From Clostridia bacterium (GTDB taxonomy: Bacteria > Bacillota_A > Clostridia > Christensenellales > Aristaeellaceae), in contig JAFXMP010000041.1 of assembly GCA_017530275.1 (NCBI GenBank), positions 1-8,249 of the forward strand: 8,249 nucleotides of DNA. The letters run 5' to 3'. Below the pieces are notes generated by a model. It was not told the origin of the DNA. It saw only the letters and a list, made by a program, of their open reading frames with translations, and did no database searches. This document shows, in pieces, positions 5,351 to 8,249 of this stretch (positions within the stretch are counted from its first letter, which is position 1; every line of letters begins with the position of its first letter). A program made the position numbers and the translations under genes.

Positions 5351-5379
5351 ATTATACAGCAAACGCGTCCCGATTGCAA
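5351..5379 (-). promoter_or_regulatory. Sigma-A promoter of the GDPD-greA-lysS operon
   Basis: -35 TTGCAA (5374-5379), 17-nt spacer, -10 TATAAT (5351-5356), reading leftward on the minus strand. The -10 is consensus and the spacing ideal. Predicted transcription start is about 5344. Confidence 0.88.
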
Positions 5380-5431
5380 CCGTTCCCCGCCCCTGTTTTT
5401 TCTGTTTTGCGCATCCGGCAAAAAGAAAACG

Positions 5432-5468
5432 TAAAAAGAGCTTCCGCGGCCGTTCCTTCGCCGGGAAG
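5432..5468 (-). terminator. Hairpin terminator after the frameshifted secreted-protein gene
   Basis: A stem of 9 bp with one bulged C (CTTCC-CGGC against its partner within 5441-5468), followed on the minus strand by CTCTTTTTACGTTTTC. It lies 30 nt past the stop at 5498 and separates that gene from the operon promoter. Confidence 0.7.
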
Positions 5469-5497
5469 ACGATTTCAAGGCATGGCCTGGAAGAAGG

Positions 5498-6002
5498 TTA
5501 TTTGTATTGGATCGTGGAAAAGAAATCCTCGGGATCAACGGCGGATCGGAGATAGAACGAGACGCTCAATACATAGCCGTCGCAGTAGGAAACCAGCCAT
5601 CTTGTTTCGTCCTTTTCCGTAAATACATAGCATGTAATGCCATTGTAAACGACGCTTTCCGTGAAACCCATCGTCGTCTCCGGAAGATCAAGGATTCCGG
5701 TCGTTAAAGGCTTCGCAGACCTGCTGTTCGGAGAAGACGATTGGCACATAGTATTTGTATTCGCTGAAATCATATTCCATCGCATAGATGTATCCGCCGG
5801 ACCGCGAACGCAGCTTTTGCGCATACAGGTAGTAACAGGGCATTCCCTCTTCTTGCGTGTTCACGATCAGCCAATCCTTAGGCGCGCGGAGGGTGAAATG
5901 TCCTGTGTCGATGATTTCTCCGTCACAGGCCGCGGAACGCGCAGCCGCCAAAGGCAGCAGGAGCGCAAGAACCAGCAGCACGCTTGCAAGCCGTTTCATC
6001 AT
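5498..6002 (-). pseudogene. Secreted small protein, split by one frameshift
   Basis: The first part (ATG 6002 to TGA 5688-5690, 104 aa) starts with a clear signal peptide, MMKRLASVLLVLALLLPLAA then ARSAACDGE. It continues with GHFTLRAPKDWLIV, YIYAMEYDFSEYKYYV and VCEAFNDRNP. The second part in the next frame continues naturally from DLPETTMGFTESVVYNGI to WLVSYCDGYVLSVSFYLRSA and FFSTIQYK, ending at 5498. Dropping one T in CCTTGAT (about 5689-5693) joins them into 167 aa. A GGAAGG lies about 10 nt before ATG 6002. The beta-rich layout with an 'APKDW' start and 'FFSTI' end resembles small exported proteins of unknown role in Clostridia. It may be a true pseudogene, a sequencing error, or programmed, which is least likely. 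Confidence 0.7.
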
Positions 6003-6024
6003 TTTTCGCTTTCCTTCCTTTCCT

Positions 6025-6073
6025 GCGTATCATCGTTTGATACGCTGTCCTCCGGCATAGCGGGCTATGCCGG
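6025..6073 (-). other. Two adjacent perfect hairpins between the DinB-like gene and the secreted-protein gene
   Basis: Hairpin 1 is CCGGCATAG (6052-6060) with CTATGCCGG (6065-6073), 9 bp and a 4-nt loop. Hairpin 2 is GCGTATCA (6025-6032) with TGATACGC (6038-6045), 8 bp and a 5-nt loop. Neither has a T-run on the minus strand, so they are not classic terminators there. They fill the gap between the stop at 6077 and the SD of the next gene and may be RNA processing or stability elements. Confidence 0.6.
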
Positions 6074-6076
6074 GAG

Positions 6077-6601
6077 TTATTTTGTCACCCGTCCTTTTCG
6101 GTATCTTCCAAAAAGGATCCCGTCGTCCACATATTTGTCGGCCTGGGATACCCACATGGGAAATTTGCCCGTCGCCACGGCCGTCTGTCCGTTCAGCATG
6201 CCGGTGTGAAAGGAAAGATGGCGGAACTGCCGCAAGACCAGCTCAATCCGCGTATGCGCGCAGTTTTCCGGGCATTCATAGAGCATCTCGTCCGTGAGCG
6301 AATCAAGATAGGCATACGTTTTCCGTTCGATCTGGCCGAGATAATTTAGAAGCTGTTCGTCCGTCAGCACGACGGAAGCGGGTTTGTCCGGATTGTCCAG
6401 CCCTTCTTCATGAAACGGCGGTTCCTCATAAACGCACGGATTGATGAACCATTTGTCCGCGGAGTGGAGCGCGTGGTATGCCCATCTCCAGCAAGGCGCG
6501 CCGCAGCACAATGCGTCGCGGTCGTAGGTTTGTATCGAAGTCCTGATGTTGAGAAAATTGGGCTTCACCATGTCTTTGATGATCCCGCACAGTGCTTTCA
6601 T
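6077..6601 (-). CDS. DinB/YfiT-like four-helix-bundle protein
   Basis: A 174-aa protein of typical DinB-superfamily length. Candidate metal-binding histidines sit where the family has them: YHALHS (H43/H46) in the second helix and FRHLSFHTGML (H128, H132) with an HxxxH spacing. Other family-like features are WRWAYHALHSADKWF near the first third and IERKTYAYLDSLTDEML. Members include metal-dependent thiol-S-transferase-like enzymes and stress-induced proteins, but the substrate here is unknown. The start is ATG 6601 with GGGAGG about 8 nt upstream. There is no signal peptide or membrane segment. Upstream lies a 12-bp palindrome; downstream are two hairpins and the secreted-protein gene on the same strand, so the two may be co-transcribed. 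Confidence 0.8.
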   Translation of the reverse strand: MKALCGIIKDMVKPNFLNIRTSIQTYDRDALCCGAPCWRWAYHALHSADKWFINPCVYEEPPFHEEGLDNPDKPASVVLTDEQLLNYLGQIERKTYAYLDSLTDEMLYECPENCAHTRIELVLRQFRHLSFHTGMLNGQTAVATGKFPMWVSQADKYVDDGILFGRYRKGRVTK

Positions 6602-6637
6602 CGCGTGATCCTCCCGCCCGGCCGGGCTTCAGCGTAT

Positions 6638-6736
6638 GCCATGCTCCTGCATGGACTTTATCAGGTATTCGCGCGCCGCGCTCGGCGGCGAATGAGATTC
6701 GGCATCCCGAGGATCAACATTTCAGATTCATCATGA
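6638..6736 (-). pseudogene. Possible tiny protein gene (about 34 aa) with a frameshift
   Basis: A GAGAGGG 4-5 nt before ATG 6736 opens a frame (MMNLKC) that stops at once at 6719. In the next frame, from about 6723, a protein-like stretch runs NVDPRDAESHSPP then SAAREYLIKSMQEHGIR and stops at 6638-6640. Removing one A in CTGAAATG joins them. The C-terminus has the look of a genuine amphipathic helix. I do not recognise it. It could be a decayed small gene, or a small peptide related to the upstream HprK/PqqD gene, but a terminator lies between them. Confidence 0.3.
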
Positions 6737-6809
6737 ATCCCTCTCTTCATGCATCATGATACCCGGAAAAGAAACGAACGGGAAGGGATGCATGCTTGAT
6801 TTTTCAGGG

Positions 6810-6858
6810 AAAAAACAAAGCGCTTCTTGAGAAACGGAGCGGTAGTTATACCGCTCCG
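6810..6858 (-). terminator. Hairpin terminator after the HprK-PqqD gene
   Basis: A perfect 10-bp stem CGGAGCGGTA (6835-6844) with TACCGCTCCG (6849-6858) and a 4-nt loop. On the minus strand it continues TTTCTC and, further on, TTTGTTTTTT. The T-run right after the stem is short, so strength is uncertain. Confidence 0.65.
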
Positions 6859-6958
6859 CCGCAATTCCAGGCCGTTTCATTCCCTGAAATACCGCCTGCG
6901 CAGTCCGGAAAAGGCTTGCCGCGCGGTATTTCTTCTCATCGCCGCCGGACGAAGAAGG

Positions 6959-7228
6959 TCAGTCGTCCGTAATGATATCCATTTCACGGAACTTCTGCAG
7001 GATGTCGTTCAGATCCGTCCTGGCTTTTTCTTCGTCCACGTCGTACTCGTCCAGGATCGCCGCCAGCAGATCGTCGAACGATACGGGCGTCTGCAGCTTT
7101 CCCCATATGAACGAGGCCACATTGTTCAGCAGCACGGTGCCGTTGAATTTGTTAATGTTGTCGCCAGTGGGAAAAATGATGTTTTCGTCCGCGATCTCCC
7201 TTTTGATAAAACCGTTCTTGGCTTTCAT
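6959..7228 (-). CDS. Possible internal-start product: free PqqD-like protein (89 aa)
   Basis: Inside the fusion frame, ATG 7228 (residue 272 of the fusion) has a perfect AAGGAGG (7237-7243) exactly 8 nt upstream. It would give an 89-aa protein starting MKAKNGFIKREIADENIIF. That is the size and N-terminus expected for a stand-alone PqqD-family peptide chaperone. The cell may therefore make both a fusion and a free PqqD, or the two were once separate genes joined by loss of a stop. The SD sequence is coding in the fusion (IYKEAAD), so chance is possible but the match is unusually good. Confidence 0.5.
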   Translation of the reverse strand: MKAKNGFIKREIADENIIFPTGDNINKFNGTVLLNNVASFIWGKLQTPVSFDDLLAAILDEYDVDEEKARTDLNDILQKFREMDIITDD

Positions 7229-8041
7229 ATCCGCCGCCTCCTTATATATCTGCCGCGCATCCAGTGCGCGTTTCAGTGCAAGCGCGTCGTCCGTGTTAGG
7301 GCCGCAAAAGATGCGCACGATCCTGGCTTTCGAGGCCAGGCACGCGATATTGGCCATCTGGACCGCCGTTGTGTCCGGATCCCACATCGGCAGAAAACAT
7401 TGCCTCATCAACAAACGCCGTTTTTGATGGAAACTCATCGCACGGATATAGACGGATTGGGATCTTCGCACATCGAAGATCGCAAGGAGCGGAAAATGCA
7501 CGCTCCTAAAGCAGCCTTCCTTTCCGTCCCAGGGCACGCCGAAGGCTTCCTGCCCGTCCGCGCGGATCAAAGGCCGGTCTCCGCTCACAAGCTTTGCGCC
7601 CAAAGCGTTCATCCATGCCATGGCCCGGGTGGATTTGCCCATGCCGGAAGGCCCGGTGAAGGCGATCGCGTTTCCGTCCAGCTCTATGCACGCCGCGTGC
7701 ACCGATACGTAGCCGCGGTGGATCAGCAGGCATTCCAGCGCGATCCGGATGTACCATTCTTCGATGAAATTGAGCTTCCCTTCCCTCTGCCGCAGCAGGC
7801 GCAGCTTTGTGTAATCTTCGCTGACCGTCAGGCCGGATTGAGTCGGCCCGTGATAGAGCCACCCGCTCCCGATCTTTTGTACGGCAATGGGTTCCCGTAT
7901 GATGTCCTCTCCGCCTTCGGGCAAAGCTTCCCGCGCGGCTTCCAGCGTCACGTCCGCTTTCGCCGGCTCGCAGCGAAAAGCCGCGTATGAAGGCAGTTCG
8001 ATCTGTGATTCAAGCGTTACCGCCGCGATCCTGTAAAACAA
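6959..8041 (-). CDS. HPr-kinase-like / PqqD-domain fusion protein
   Basis: A 360-aa cytoplasmic protein. The N-terminal about 100 residues are poorly conserved. The HprK-like kinase core follows: VSVHAACI (112-118), Walker A GPSGMGKST (130-138), SGDRPLI (153-159, D155) and GVPWDGKEG (168-176). The C-terminal about 277-358 is a PqqD-type domain (GFIKREIADENIIF, GTVLLNNVASFIWGKLQ, DEYDVDEEKARTDL), the fold that binds RiPP leader peptides. HprK-like kinases modify lasso precursors in the paeninodin type of cluster, so peptide modification is a reasonable inference; no precursor or cyclase is visible nearby. Start TTG 8041 has AGGAGG 7 nt upstream and is the best-supported start. The gene overlaps the end of the upstream symporter frame by 32 nt. 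See 7228 for the internal start. Confidence 0.88.
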   Translation of the reverse strand: MFYRIAAVTLESQIELPSYAAFRCEPAKADVTLEAAREALPEGGEDIIREPIAVQKIGSGWLYHGPTQSGLTVSEDYTKLRLLRQREGKLNFIEEWYIRIALECLLIHRGYVSVHAACIELDGNAIAFTGPSGMGKSTRAMAWMNALGAKLVSGDRPLIRADGQEAFGVPWDGKEGCFRSVHFPLLAIFDVRRSQSVYIRAMSFHQKRRLLMRQCFLPMWDPDTTAVQMANIACLASKARIVRIFCGPNTDDALALKRALDARQIYKEAADMKAKNGFIKREIADENIIFPTGDNINKFNGTVLLNNVASFIWGKLQTPVSFDDLLAAILDEYDVDEEKARTDLNDILQKFREMDIITDD

Positions 8042-8249
8042 ATGTTACCCTCCTCATTGGCCGCTCTCCGGTACCTGCGGGGATGACTGCCAAAGGACAT
8101 GATACAGCAAAGAATGTTGATGCCAAAACCGTAGCAAGTCCGGCATTCTGCATTCCCACCTCGATGGATATGGTGCGTTTCTTCGCCGTGTTGAACCGCG
8201 CCAGTCTTCCCGACAGCCATCCCATCAGGTCGCCTAAGGTGTTATGACA
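8010..8249 (-). CDS. Bile acid:sodium symporter family protein, C-terminal fragment, apparently truncated
   Basis: The frame is open from the window edge (CHNTLGDLMGWLSGRLARFN) through KKRTISIEVGMQNAGLATVL and ASTFFAVSCPLAVIP. This is the conserved late region of the BASS transporter family (RTISIEVGMQN-GLA, then a PLA..P helix). In relatives a further helix with a SVWHN-like segment follows. Here the frame instead reads AGTGERPMRRVTFVLQDRGG and stops at 8010, 32 nt inside the next gene. The codons for MRRV are also the SD of the fusion gene. It looks like a 3' deletion joined directly to the next gene's ribosome site, so transport activity is doubtful. The N-terminal part lies outside the window. 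The ATG at 8225 is internal, not the start. Confidence 0.75.
   Translation of the reverse strand, partial: CHNTLGDLMGWLSGRLARFNTAKKRTISIEVGMQNAGLATVLASTFFAVSCPLAVIPAGTGERPMRRVTFVLQDRGGNA

Larger units (their letters stand above)
6602..6958. other. 357-nt gap: terminator, palindrome and remnants of tiny ORFs
   Basis: Starting from the fusion gene and reading left on the minus strand, the gap holds a 20-codon Arg-rich frame (6877-6939, MRRNTARQAFSGLRRRYFRE, no good SD). It overlaps an inverted repeat AATACCGC/GCGGTATT (6888-6895, 6923-6930). Next comes the terminator at 6810-6858, then a 29-codon frame (6661-6750) and an overlapping frame ending AAREYLIKSMQEHGIR. A perfect palindrome GCCCGGCCGGGC (6616-6627) lies just before the DinB-like gene's SD. 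I found no convincing promoter and no gene I would annotate with confidence. Confidence 0.4.

Noticed and set aside
5366..5379. TTGCAATCGGG in the GDPD promoter resembles the terminator loop TTGCAATCGGG at 1354-1364 and 2057-2067
   Set aside because: An 11-nt match in a different context with no pairing arm; best treated as coincidence.
6827..7990. Long plus-strand ORF (387 codons) opposite the HprK-PqqD gene
   Set aside because: Arg/His-rich composition, no SD or family motifs, and it mirrors the GC-rich coding strand of the fusion gene.

Overview
The window looks like a piece of a moderately GC-rich Firmicutes/Clostridia genome, probably an uncultured gut Eubacteriales or Christensenellales-type organism. 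The basis is the greA-lysS pair, AGGAGG-type ribosome binding sites, simple hairpin-plus-T terminators, and small phage-type proteins of a kind I recall from gut Clostridia. Taxonomy is inference; no rRNA or tRNA is present. Every gene I accept is on the minus strand, so transcription runs from high to low coordinates.

Right part (about 4426-8249): a bile acid:sodium symporter family C-terminus enters from the right edge and is cut short just before the start of an HPr-kinase-like/PqqD fusion gene (6959-8041, TTG start). The fusion carries a perfect internal Shine-Dalgarno and ATG at 7228 that could also give a free PqqD-like protein, an arrangement that suggests a RiPP-type peptide-modification function. 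A 357-nt gap follows, with a strong terminator and remnants of very small ORFs. Next come a DinB-family protein (6077-6601), two tandem hairpins, and a secreted protein gene broken by one frameshift (5498-6002).

Centre (2434-5379): a clear housekeeping operon of glycerophosphodiester phosphodiesterase, greA and lysS. It is driven by a near-consensus sigma-A promoter (TTGCAA, 17 nt, TATAAT). A perfect 9-4-9 inverted repeat spans the predicted transcription start and the annotated ATG. GDPD and greA overlap by ATGA, and greA and lysS are 28 nt apart.

Left part (1-2433): a phage or integrative-element accessory region. Just downstream of lysS are three perfect tandem 11-bp direct repeats (2349-2381), which look like recombinase arm sites and probably mark an element end. 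Beyond them lie small genes for proteins of 24, 50, 78, 89, 133 and 135 aa, plus one partial gene at the left edge. Four of these (24, 50, 133 and 89 aa) share one layout: a related leader repeat, a short ORF, then a terminator that in most copies carries a GAGCCC/GGGCTC stem. The 135-aa gene follows a region with three TTCTAA-N6-TTAGAA operator-like boxes, two of which also form the arms of a long terminator hairpin.

The most notable items are the repeated leader-ORF-terminator cassettes, the HprK-PqqD fusion with its internal start, the triple operator/terminator, and the hairpin over the GDPD start codon. I could not demonstrate a complete new system; most functions in the left region are unknown.
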